From NCBI GenBank assembly GCA_035278025.1, contig DATEJK010000205.1, positions 1 through 62,152 of the forward strand: 62,152 nucleotides of DNA. The letters are read 5' to 3'. Positions 16,917 through 26,195 of the stretch are shown piece by piece (positions within the stretch are counted from its first letter, which is position 1; each line of letters opens with the position of its first letter). The notes under the pieces are model-generated. The model did no database searches. It was given only the letters and a program-made list of their open reading frames with translations, and was not told the origin of the DNA. The translations under genes were made by a program, and so were the position numbers. Source of the DNA: JAICWP01 sp035278025 (GTDB lineage Bacteria; Acidobacteriota; Terriglobia; Terriglobales; Acidobacteriaceae).

Positions 16917-17596
16917 TTCTCCTTGTTCTTGGCCGGGGTAAGACCGGCACGCTGGTGGCGGAAGTGGCGCGCCAGCGCGGGCATGAAGTGCGAGTGCTGG
17001 GCGGCGCCGACAACCGGAATGCCGCCGGGCTCACGCCTCACGCGCTGCGTGATGTCGCCGTAGTGATTGACTTCACCACCCCGCAGGCCGTGCTGGAAAA
17101 CATCGCCGCCTGCGTTCAGGCGCGCAAGAACATAGCGGTTGGCACTACGGGCTGGTACGACCAACTGCCCCGCATTCGGGAAGTGGTGGCCCAGAGCGGC
17201 ATTGGCTTGCTCTACGCGTCCAATTTCTCGGTGGGGGTAAATGTTTTCTTTGAAATTGCTCGAGCGGCGGCAGCCGCCCTGCTTCATGGCTATGCTGGCG
17301 AAATCATGGAACGCCACCACGCCCAGAAGAAGGACGCGCCTTCAGGCACGGCTCTGACGCTGCAGAAAATCTTGTGCGAGGACGGCGGGCAGGAACTGGA
17401 AATTGTCTCCCTGCGCGAGGGGGAAACCGTGGGCCTACACGAAATTGTGCTGGACTCGCGCCATGACACCATCCGCCTGGCCCACGATGGCAAATCCCGC
17501 CGCGGCTTTGCCGAGGGCGCGGTGCGCGCGGCAGAGTGGCTGGCCGGCCGCAGCGGCTTCTTCGATTTTCGCCAGGTCTGGCGGGAACTGCGGTAA
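16913..17596 (+). CDS. dapB: 4-hydroxy-tetrahydrodipicolinate reductase
   Basis: NAD(P)H reduction of the DapA product to tetrahydrodipicolinate. It has 227 residues, shorter than the 260-270 of the E. coli enzyme but in the range of compact DapB forms. The nucleotide site is simplified to MILLVLGRGKTGTLVAE. The conserved FTTPQAV, VGTTGWY, ASNFSVGVN and the catalytic ERHHAQKKDAPSGTA block are all present. The start at ATG 16913 gives an ATGA overlap with the upstream small gene; an ATG five codons earlier is less likely. The next gene, dapA, follows after a 130-bp gap that holds a large inverted repeat. Confidence 0.94.
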   Translation: MILLVLGRGKTGTLVAEVARQRGHEVRVLGGADNRNAAGLTPHALRDVAVVIDFTTPQAVLENIAACVQARKNIAVGTTGWYDQLPRIREVVAQSGIGLLYASNFSVGVNVFFEIARAAAAALLHGYAGEIMERHHAQKKDAPSGTALTLQKILCEDGGQELEIVSLREGETVGLHEIVLDSRHDTIRLAHDGKSRRGFAEGAVRAAEWLAGRSGFFDFRQVWRELR

Positions 17597-17607
17597 ACCG
17601 GCACTTG

Positions 17608-17701
17608 GCACTTAGCCATTGGCACTTGGCCCCGGAACCGCGTTTTTTTGGTGCGGGAAGGATGTTTCGGGGCTAACTGCCAGGTGCCAAATGCTAAGTG
17701 C
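17608..17701. repeat. Large inverted repeat in the dapB-dapA gap
   Basis: A 22-bp arm at 17608-17629 and an inverted copy at 17680-17701 pair at 20 of 22 positions around a 50-nt loop. Arms are built from the words GCACTTAGC and TTGGCAC. In RNA this would be a strong long-range stem just ahead of the dapA start at 17729. Confidence 0.75.
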
Positions 17702-17728
17702 TTCTCCCTTGGTTTATCCTATTGGCCT

Positions 17729-19186
17729 ATGAACCTCCGTGGCTGTGGCACAGCACTGGTCACGCCCTTTCGCCACGATGGTGCGGTGGACGAAGCGGCG
17801 CTGCGCGAACTGGTGGCCTGGCAAGTGGAGTCGGGTGTTGACTTTCTTGTCCCCTGCGGCACCACTGGCGAAACTCCCACGCTGTCGCGCAAGGAATGGC
17901 TGCGCGTGGTAGAGCTGACAGTGGAGGTGGCAGGCGGACGGGTGCCCATCGTAGCGGGAGCAACTTCCAACTGCACCCGCGACGCCATTGAAAAGGCGCG
18001 CGTGCTTTCCGACCGGGCGGGCGTGGACGCCATTCTTACTGCCTCGCCTTACTACAACAAGCCCACGCAGGAAGGCCAGTTCCAGCACTTCCGCGCCATT
18101 GCGCAGGCGGTGAAGAAGCCGCTCATTCTTTACAATGTGCCCGGCCGCACCGGGGCCAATATCGAACCTGCCACCCTGGGCCGCTTGGCGCATATCCGCA
18201 ACATCATCGGAGTGAAAGAAGCCACCGGCAACCTGGGACAGATCGTGGAGGTTTTCAACGCTGTACCCGCTGGCTTCCTGGTGTTCTCCGGCGACGACGC
18301 AGTCACACTGCCCATCATTTCCCTGGGAGGGGCGGGGATCATTTCTGTAGTTTCCAACGAAATACCCCGCGAGATGGCAGAGATGACCCGGGCGGCGCTG
18401 AATAACGACTGGGAGACGGCGCGCCGGCTGCATCGCAAATACCTGCCTCTGATGCAGGCTAACTTCCTGGAATCGAATCCCATTCCGGTGAAGGCGGCGC
18501 TGGCCATGATGGGCAGGATTCGCGAGGTTTACCGGCTTCCCCTGACGCGCATGAAAGAAGACACGCGCTCCAAGTTGGAGAAGGCGATGACCAGCGTGGG
18601 ATTGGAGGTCAAGGCGGCAGAAACCGCGCCGCCTCGCCGCCCGCGTCCAGCGGCAGCGGCAGCACCCGCCTTTTCCGAGGCGGCGGCCGCGGTGACAGAA
18701 CCTGCGCAGCCATTTGAATCGGGAGTTGCGGCAGGAGACAACGGAAACGCGGCAGAGGCGCCGGCTTCAGTTCCAGAGACCATGGTGGAGGCAGCGGCGG
18801 AGACACCACCCATGGCGGCCAGCCAGAGCACCGGCCAAAGCGGTGGCGCTGCGGCTGTCCAGGAGGAAACGGCAGCGGGCGCGGTGGCGGTAGCCGAGGA
18901 ATCGCCGGCTGAGGTTTCAGCTCCGGCGCCCGTGCAAGCCGCACCCGAGCCGGTCACGTATTTCCTCTATGAGAGCTGGCAGGCGGGACCACACAAGCTC
19001 GCCCTCCACCGCTCTACCTGTGGCGCCTGCCGCGGCGGCACGGCGCGCCCCGGCGGAAGTGATGAAGCTCGCTCGCGCTGGCACGGACCTTACACCACCG
19101 TGCAGGAGGCGCGAGAAACCTCGCGCGGCATGAGCAACATCCTGATACGCAGCGAATGTAAGTGCGTGAGTAAAGGCGGCATTTAG
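17729..19186 (+). CDS. dapA: 4-hydroxy-tetrahydrodipicolinate synthase with long C-terminal extension and cysteine-containing domain
   Basis: Condenses pyruvate and aspartate semialdehyde. Residues 1 to about 292 are a complete DapA barrel: VPCGTTGETPTLS, YYNKPTQEG, the YNVPGRTG tyrosine motif and IGVKEATGN with the Schiff-base lysine. Normal DapA ends there, near 290-300 residues; this protein continues to 485. Residues about 293-410 are a low-complexity Ala/Pro/Glu-rich linker, and about 410-485 form a small domain with YFLYESW, HRSTCGACRGG, RWHGPYTTVQEA and a closing CKC. The pattern of paired cysteines with W-x-G-P-Y resembles a small domain of unknown function that I recall at the ends of other bacterial proteins. 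The frame is unbroken. ATG 17729 is chosen by family alignment (MNLRGCGTALVTPF). Confidence 0.93.
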   Translation: MNLRGCGTALVTPFRHDGAVDEAALRELVAWQVESGVDFLVPCGTTGETPTLSRKEWLRVVELTVEVAGGRVPIVAGATSNCTRDAIEKARVLSDRAGVDAILTASPYYNKPTQEGQFQHFRAIAQAVKKPLILYNVPGRTGANIEPATLGRLAHIRNIIGVKEATGNLGQIVEVFNAVPAGFLVFSGDDAVTLPIISLGGAGIISVVSNEIPREMAEMTRAALNNDWETARRLHRKYLPLMQANFLESNPIPVKAALAMMGRIREVYRLPLTRMKEDTRSKLEKAMTSVGLEVKAAETAPPRRPRPAAAAAPAFSEAAAAVTEPAQPFESGVAAGDNGNAAEAPASVPETMVEAAAETPPMAASQSTGQSGGAAAVQEETAAGAVAVAEESPAEVSAPAPVQAAPEPVTYFLYESWQAGPHKLALHRSTCGACRGGTARPGGSDEARSRWHGPYTTVQEARETSRGMSNILIRSECKCVSKGGI

Positions 19187-19302
19187 CATTTAGCAGTTTA
19201 GTGCATGGCCGCATGGTATTGGCGCACGCCGACTCGTGATTGGTCTCACTGGGCGAGCAACCCGGTCCACGGGCCAAGTGCTAATGGCTAAGTGCTAATT
19301 GC
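19179..19302. repeat. Inverted TTAGCA/TGGCTAAGTGC repeat pair after dapA
   Basis: The left arm at about 19179-19210 overlaps the dapA stop codon. The right arm at about 19272-19302 is its imperfect inverted copy (words GTGCTAATGGC, TAAGTGCTAATTGC). The layout is the same as the repeat before dapA. It lies between dapA and the convergent glycosyltransferase gene, so it could also act as a two-way 3' boundary. Confidence 0.55.
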
Positions 19303-19306
19303 TTTC

Positions 19307-20389
19307 TCACGCCGCCTTCCGCTGCGCGCCCGTCATGGCGAGCACGCGCCCATAGAGCTGCTCGTAATCATCCGCCATGCGCCCGGCGGAGAAGTTCTGC
19401 TCGGCGTGGCGGCGGCAGTCTGCCGGGCTGATTTCCTCCACCTGCGCGACGGCCTGGGCCATCTCCTCGACTGAGTTCACCAGAAAGCCGGTTACACCAT
19501 GGCGCACCACTTCCGGAAGGGCGCCACGGCGAAAGGCGATGACGGGCGTACCGCAGGCGGCAGCCTCCATGGCCACCAGCGAGCTGGTTTCATTCGCCAG
19601 GCTGGGCACCAGGACCGCACGAGCATGACTCAGGAGGCGGATCTTCTGGGCTGGAGTGGGAGCCTGGGCCAGGCGCACCCGCTGCAAACCATCGTTCAGG
19701 TGCGGCGCAATTTCCCGCTCGAAATACTGCCGATGATAGCTGAAGGGATAGACCTGCCCGGCCAGTATGAGCGGGAGCCCAGCCATGCGCGCCGTCTGAA
19801 TGGCCAGGTGGGCGCCCTTTTCCTGGCAGAAGCGACCTAGCCAGAGGAGATGGTCCTTCCTGCTAGCCGCAGGAGTAAAGCGCTGCAACTCGATTCCGTT
19901 GCGCACCACTCCCAGCAGGCGCGGAATGTCCGAAAAAGAACGCGCCTGCGCCTCCGAAACGCAGTTGAAGGAGACGTTGTCAGGGATGCTTTCTAACATC
20001 TCCGGCGTATAGAACGAACGCGGCAGGTGCAAAGTGGCCAGCACAGGAAGACTCAGCACGGCGGCTTGCGGCCAGAAAGTGCCGCTCATGTCATGGACCA
20101 GGTGAAAACGCCTTTGGGTGCGCTGGCGGCGGGCAAGAAACTGCAGAATGCGCGCATTATGCTCCCGGTCGCGCTGGGGAAGACAGTCGGGTTGGTGGGC
20201 AGCGGGGCCGGTCGCCAGCAACTCGCCCGCGGCTTGGGAACCATCGCAGGCGGCAATAACTGTACAGTGGCCGCGTTGCCTCATTTGCCCTTCAGTGACG
20301 CGCAGCATCTGCTCCGCGCCCCCGGCGCTCGCCTCTGAAACCGGCAGCAGCGGGTAGGCAACGTAAAGAATGCGCAGGTGTGTCTTCAT
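19307..20389 (-). CDS. Glycosyltransferase, GT4-like
   Basis: A 360-residue GT-B fold protein. It has the C-terminal donor-site features of family 4: RNGIELQRFTP, LLWLGRFCQEKGAHLAI and the E-x7-E type block ETSSLVAMEAAACGTPVIAFRRGALPEVV. The N-terminus has YPLLPVSEASAGGAEQML, a glycine loop typical of acceptor/donor binding. It starts at ATG 20389, whose ATGA overlaps the stop of the upstream deacetylase gene, so the two are translationally coupled. The pair may build a glycan or glycolipid with a deacetylated amino sugar. It does not look like BshA or MshA closely enough to propose a thiol cofactor pathway. Confidence 0.85.
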   Translation of the reverse strand: MKTHLRILYVAYPLLPVSEASAGGAEQMLRVTEGQMRQRGHCTVIAACDGSQAAGELLATGPAAHQPDCLPQRDREHNARILQFLARRQRTQRRFHLVHDMSGTFWPQAAVLSLPVLATLHLPRSFYTPEMLESIPDNVSFNCVSEAQARSFSDIPRLLGVVRNGIELQRFTPAASRKDHLLWLGRFCQEKGAHLAIQTARMAGLPLILAGQVYPFSYHRQYFEREIAPHLNDGLQRVRLAQAPTPAQKIRLLSHARAVLVPSLANETSSLVAMEAAACGTPVIAFRRGALPEVVRHGVTGFLVNSVEEMAQAVAQVEEISPADCRRHAEQNFSAGRMADDYEQLYGRVLAMTGAQRKAA

Positions 20390-21171
20390 GAGGATGCGGC
20401 GGGGGCGGGCCGCGCCGACCGCAGAAAATCGGTGAAGGCGGCGCTGACCTCGGCGCCTTTGATCGGCCAACCCCAGGCCTCATAGTTGAGCACGCCGGAG
20501 TGCGGCGGCCGGGAGTAGTCGTAAGCCGCCTGCGGCCGGAACCATTCGGTGGCCGCGCTGAACTGTTTCAGCACTTCGCCCTGCGAGGCATAGGCGGCGA
20601 GCATCTTATGTTTGGTTTTCTGCTCGTGTAGCGCGGGCTCAAGTGCAGTTTCGGTGCCGTTCAAGGATCGGAACTGCTGGCATAGTGTGCTGCCATCGGT
20701 TCTGCGGAAGTAGAGCGGCATTTCCCATGCCGGCAGCGAAAAACTGCGGGCCAGAAGCGAGACAAGAAAGCTGCAACTGTCATGGTCGGGATGGCCACCT
20801 TCGTAAGCCAGGGTGAGCAGGGCCTGCGGCCGGTAGTGCCGAACAAGAGCCGAGAGATTCTCTACCGCCGCGCCCAGGCGCCGAAAAAGTTCCTGATCGG
20901 TAAAGTAGCCATCGCCGCTTTGCAGGAATTCGATGTGGCGCACCCCGGCGAGGCCGAGCGATGCCCGCGCTTCCTGACGGCGGAGTTCAGCGTAGGCTTC
21001 GCGGGAGCCGTACTTTCCCCAGAAATACGGGTCGTGAGGAGAGCCGTCAGTGCCGAATACCACCACCGCTTCTTTCACGCGCTGCAGCAGCACGCCGCAG
21101 CCCACAGCCTCATCGTCAGGATGGGCGACGAGGACCAGCGTCTTCCCCAGCACGGGCGCAAGGGCGTCCAT
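20386..21171 (-). CDS. PIG-L/LmbE family zinc-dependent N-deacetylase
   Basis: A 261-residue protein. The metal and catalytic motif is AHPDDEAVGCG near the N-terminus, and the second metal histidine lies in GGHPDHDSC. The family removes acetyl groups from GlcNAc-type sugars on lipids, thiol precursors or antibiotics. It is upstream of, and overlaps by four bases, the GT4 gene, so a transferred sugar could be deacetylated by this enzyme. The natural substrate is unknown. It is placed between dapD and dapA, but I see no functional link to lysine. Confidence 0.88.
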   Translation of the reverse strand: MDALAPVLGKTLVLVAHPDDEAVGCGVLLQRVKEAVVVFGTDGSPHDPYFWGKYGSREAYAELRRQEARASLGLAGVRHIEFLQSGDGYFTDQELFRRLGAAVENLSALVRHYRPQALLTLAYEGGHPDHDSCSFLVSLLARSFSLPAWEMPLYFRRTDGSTLCQQFRSLNGTETALEPALHEQKTKHKMLAAYASQGEVLKQFSAATEWFRPQAAYDYSRPPHSGVLNYEAWGWPIKGAEVSAAFTDFLRSARPAPAASS

Positions 21172-21225
21172 GGAGAAGTGAGATGCAGGTTAATTGACGA
21201 TCGTTTGATTGATCAATGAGCAATC

Positions 21226-21322
21226 AGCGGGCTGGCGATTAGCAATCAGCATCTGCGCGTGGACTGTGGGGTTCGTCTCCACCGGTCACGGTCCAAGTGC
21301 TGGCTGCTAAATGCCAACCGCT
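21226..21322. repeat. Inverted TTAGCA-type repeat pair upstream of the PIG-L gene
   Basis: The left arm is at about 21226-21255 and the imperfect inverted right arm at about 21293-21322, with shared words TTAGCA, CAGCA and TTGGCA. It fills the 153-bp gap between dapD and the deacetylase gene. This is the fourth gap of the region with this repeat type. Confidence 0.5.
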
Positions 21323-21324
21323 GT

Positions 21325-22155
21325 TTAACGCAGCCAATCTTCCAGTTCGATGGCGCGGTCGGTGCGCTCATCCCGGTATTTGACTATGACCGGGGTGTAA
21401 AGGGACAAGCTCCATTCCGCCGCCTTGCCCTTGCCGATGGCGCGCGAGCCCGGCACCACCACGGCATTTTCCGGAACCGTGAGCGGCGAGTCGACGCCGG
21501 CGCGGTACACCTCGCCGCGCACAGTGTCGTAGAGCGGGGTGGAGCGGGTCAGGATGGTGCCCGCGCCCAGCACGGCACGGGCCCTCACCCAGGTGCCTTC
21601 GTAAACGCCGCAGTTGCCGCCCACCAGCACGTCATCTTCAATGACCACGGGAGCGGCATTCACCGGCTCCAGCACGCCGCCGATCTGGGCGGCCGCGCTC
21701 AGGTGCACTCGCTTGCCAATCTGGGCGCAGGAGCCGACCAGGGCGTGCGAATCCACCAGCGTGCCCTCATCCACATAGGCGCCCACATTGATGTACATGG
21801 GCGGCATGCAGATGACCGAGGGCGCCACATAAGCTCCCTCGCGCACGGAGGAGCCGCCCGGAACCACGCGCACACGCCCCGCAGGTTGGAAGCGGCGCAG
21901 AGGAAAGGTGTCTTTGTCTACGAATGACAGGGCGCCAGCACCCATCTCCACCAGTTCGCCCAGGCGAAAACCAAGCAGGATGCCCTGCTTCACCCAGGCA
22001 TTGACCACCCAGCGGTCGCCCTGCTTTTGGGCAGCGCGGATGCGGCCCCCGGTTAAGGCTTCGCGAAATTCCAAAAAAGTCTGACGCGCTTCCCCAGTAG
22101 GTGCCCCCGTGGGCAGAGCGAAATAGCTTTCGATCGCGGCCCGCAATTTGTCCAT
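21325..22155 (-). CDS. dapD: 2,3,4,5-tetrahydropyridine-2,6-dicarboxylate N-succinyltransferase
   Basis: Succinyl-CoA-dependent step that commits this organism to the succinylase branch of lysine/diaminopimelate synthesis. It has 276 residues, the usual length. The C-terminal half is a left-handed beta-helix of hexapeptide repeats (PSVICMPPMYINVGAYVDEGTLVDSHALVGSCAQIGKRVHLSAAAQIGG), with the family's VVPGSRAIGKGKAAEWSLSLYTPVI near the end. I use ATG 22155 (MDKLRAAIESYFALP); the 80 residues upstream in frame are not family-like and overlap other sequence. It is separated from the dapA run and on the opposite strand. Confidence 0.95.
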   Translation of the reverse strand: MDKLRAAIESYFALPTGAPTGEARQTFLEFREALTGGRIRAAQKQGDRWVVNAWVKQGILLGFRLGELVEMGAGALSFVDKDTFPLRRFQPAGRVRVVPGGSSVREGAYVAPSVICMPPMYINVGAYVDEGTLVDSHALVGSCAQIGKRVHLSAAAQIGGVLEPVNAAPVVIEDDVLVGGNCGVYEGTWVRARAVLGAGTILTRSTPLYDTVRGEVYRAGVDSPLTVPENAVVVPGSRAIGKGKAAEWSLSLYTPVIVKYRDERTDRAIELEDWLR

Positions 22156-22249
22156 TACCGGGCAGTATAACGAATGACGATGGAAGGGCTTGAGTAATTG
22201 TGTAATCGGATACCGGGGCAAAGGCGCATCTGGCCGCCTGCTCAGACGG

Positions 22250-24115
22250 TCAATGGGATGCACCCTCGATAATCGCATGGGGAGAGGTCTTGCGGCCCTC
22301 GCGCGCGGCCTCCAGGCGGGCGGCGGAGTTGATGAGCGCGATATGGGTAAACGCCTGGGGGAAATTGCCCAGCTGTTCGCTATTGTCAGGGTCAATTTCC
22401 TCCGAAAACAGCCCTACATCGTTCTGGAATGACAACACGTGTTCAAACAGCTCCTCGGCTTCGCGCAGGCGGCCGAGAAGAATGTAAGCGTCAATTAACC
22501 AGAAAGTGCACATGGCGAAGGTACCCTTCTCCTCGCCGGAGACGCCGTCATTCACCTGCCGGTAACGGTACACCAGTCCTTTGCGCACAAGCCGCTGCTC
22601 AATTTTGCGAATGGTGGAAAGCATGCGCGGATCGCCGGCGCCGATCAGTCCGATGATGGGCAGGCGCAGAGCGGAAGCATCCAGAGCATCGGAGCCGTAA
22701 GACTGAACAAAGGCGCCGACCTTGGCATTGAAGCCGTTCTCCATAACGCTGGCGTAGATGGCGTCACGCTCGCGTTTCCAGAGCGCGATGTCACCCTCGC
22801 TCCCAAGGACATCGGCCAGCTTGAGGGCTCGGTCGAGAGCGGCCCAGCACAGGGCCTTGGAATCCACGAACTGGCGTTGCTTGCCGCGCATTTCCCAGAG
22901 CCCGCTGTCAGGTTCTCTCCATACCCCGGCCACGTGGTCGGCAATCTGCCGAACCAGGCGCCAGAGCTCATGGATAAACCGCCCACGCCGCTGGGCGAAC
23001 GCTTCATGGCTGGCGTAAAGATAAATGCACTGCACCAGTTCGCCGTAAACGTCGAGCTGCTTCTGCCGGGCGGCGGCGTTGCCGAGACGCACTGGACGCG
23101 AGTTGCGGTAGCCCTGGAGGTGCTTGAGTTCGATCTCCTCCTGGTCGTGTTCTCCGTTAATGCCATAGAGTATCTGAAACGATTTTCCCGGATTGGGGCA
23201 GGTGCGGCGGAAGAAATGAAGAAAATCGTCAGCCTCGCCGTAATAGCCGAGAACCATGAGAGCGGTAAGGGAAAAGCTGGCGTCGCGCACCCAGGTAAAG
23301 CGGTAATCCCAGTTACGCTCGCCACCAATTTGTTCCGGCAAAGAGGTGGTGGGCGCAGCCACGATCGCGCCCGAAGGCTCAAAGGTGAGCAACTTGGCAG
23401 TAAGCGCGCCGCGCCGGACGGAATCCCGGTAAACGCCCTCATAATGGCAGCTCCCCACCCAGGTTTCCCAATATTCGCGGGTTTCGGCAAGAAGGGCCTC
23501 CGCTCGGGGCAAGTCCATGGGCTCAACGATGTCTCCTGGGCTGGCATGGCGCAGGCAGAGGAAAGTGGCTTCGCCGGCGCGCAGCCGCAGTGGCGCACTG
23601 GCCTTCTCCTCGCTTTCCACATGAAGAGCGGCGCCCTGCATCTGTAACTCGTCATGGCTGCTGCGAAAAACAAGAGCACCATCCCGGGTCTCAGCCTGCG
23701 CGTGCTCGCGGGCAAAATTGAAGGTGGGATGAAGTTCGATGACCGCTTCCACGGTTCCGGAGGTGCAGCGCAGCAGGCGAACAATCTGGTGCTCACTGTC
23801 CACGTCCTGGCCGGCATGGGTAGGCTGCCGGCGCCGCCGCAGCGGCATGAAATCGGTGAGCTGCAGCACGCCGGAAGCGGTGGTAAACGTCGTCTCCAGA
23901 ATATTGGTGCCGGGCAGATAACGGCGGGAGCGGGCTTTCACATCGCGCGCAGTGATGTTGCAATAGCCGCCTTTCTCGTCATCCAGAATGCGGAGAAATA
24001 CGGCGCCGCTGTTGAAGTGCGGCAGACAGGCCCAGTCCAGCGAACCTTCCGAGCTGATCAGGGCGGCAGAGTGGGTATCGCCTATGACCGCGTAATCCTT
24101 GATGGATCGGTACAC
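22250..24115 (-). CDS. Glycoside hydrolase family 15 protein (glucoamylase/trehalase-like)
   Basis: A 621-residue cytoplasmic GH15 protein. The N-terminal beta-sandwich begins YRSIKDYAVIGDTHSAALISSEGSLDWACLPHF, a wording shared by bacterial GH15 enzymes. The catalytic (alpha/alpha)6 barrel has NWDYRFTWVRDASFSL and the C-terminal LLSEEIDPDNSEQLGNFPQAFTHIALINSA. Family members hydrolyse alpha-glucosides such as starch fragments or trehalose; the substrate is not decidable here. The start is GTG 24115, without a clear ribosome site. It lies between the symporter gene and dapD on the same strand. Confidence 0.92.
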   Translation of the reverse strand: MYRSIKDYAVIGDTHSAALISSEGSLDWACLPHFNSGAVFLRILDDEKGGYCNITARDVKARSRRYLPGTNILETTFTTASGVLQLTDFMPLRRRRQPTHAGQDVDSEHQIVRLLRCTSGTVEAVIELHPTFNFAREHAQAETRDGALVFRSSHDELQMQGAALHVESEEKASAPLRLRAGEATFLCLRHASPGDIVEPMDLPRAEALLAETREYWETWVGSCHYEGVYRDSVRRGALTAKLLTFEPSGAIVAAPTTSLPEQIGGERNWDYRFTWVRDASFSLTALMVLGYYGEADDFLHFFRRTCPNPGKSFQILYGINGEHDQEEIELKHLQGYRNSRPVRLGNAAARQKQLDVYGELVQCIYLYASHEAFAQRRGRFIHELWRLVRQIADHVAGVWREPDSGLWEMRGKQRQFVDSKALCWAALDRALKLADVLGSEGDIALWKRERDAIYASVMENGFNAKVGAFVQSYGSDALDASALRLPIIGLIGAGDPRMLSTIRKIEQRLVRKGLVYRYRQVNDGVSGEEKGTFAMCTFWLIDAYILLGRLREAEELFEHVLSFQNDVGLFSEEIDPDNSEQLGNFPQAFTHIALINSAARLEAAREGRKTSPHAIIEGASH

Positions 24116-24197
24116 GAATATTCAGAGTAGCAGGGCGGCCGAATGGTTGCGCGGGCGACGGAGACGCAGCCGACCAGGTCCCTACCCATATTTTGCC

Positions 24198-24233
24198 CGC
24201 GGATGCATGCCTGTTGCTCCGCGTGCATCCGCG
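24198..24233. repeat. Perfect 10-bp inverted repeat between GH15 and symporter genes
   Basis: CGCGGATGCA (24198-24207) and TGCATCCGCG (24224-24233) form a perfect stem around 16 nt. It could serve as a 3' hairpin for the symporter gene (stop at 24262). The GCGGAT core also appears in the repeat before lysC. Confidence 0.55.
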
Positions 24234-24261
24234 AAAGCTGAAAGTTGAGGCCTAACACAGT

Positions 24262-26115
<1,854 letters not shown>

Positions 26116-26195
26116 CAGGTGTGCCCCGTTGGAACGGTGATGGACGAGCCCGGCGGCTAGCTGCGCGGGCACGGTGGAGTGCGGTGCTGGAAGCC

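Noticed and set aside
19307..21171. Bacillithiol-type bshA/bshB assignment for the GT4/PIG-L pair
   Set aside because: The N-terminal loops of the GT do not show the BshA-like pattern I know, and neither malate-related nor BshC genes are visible. Kept only as an alternative.
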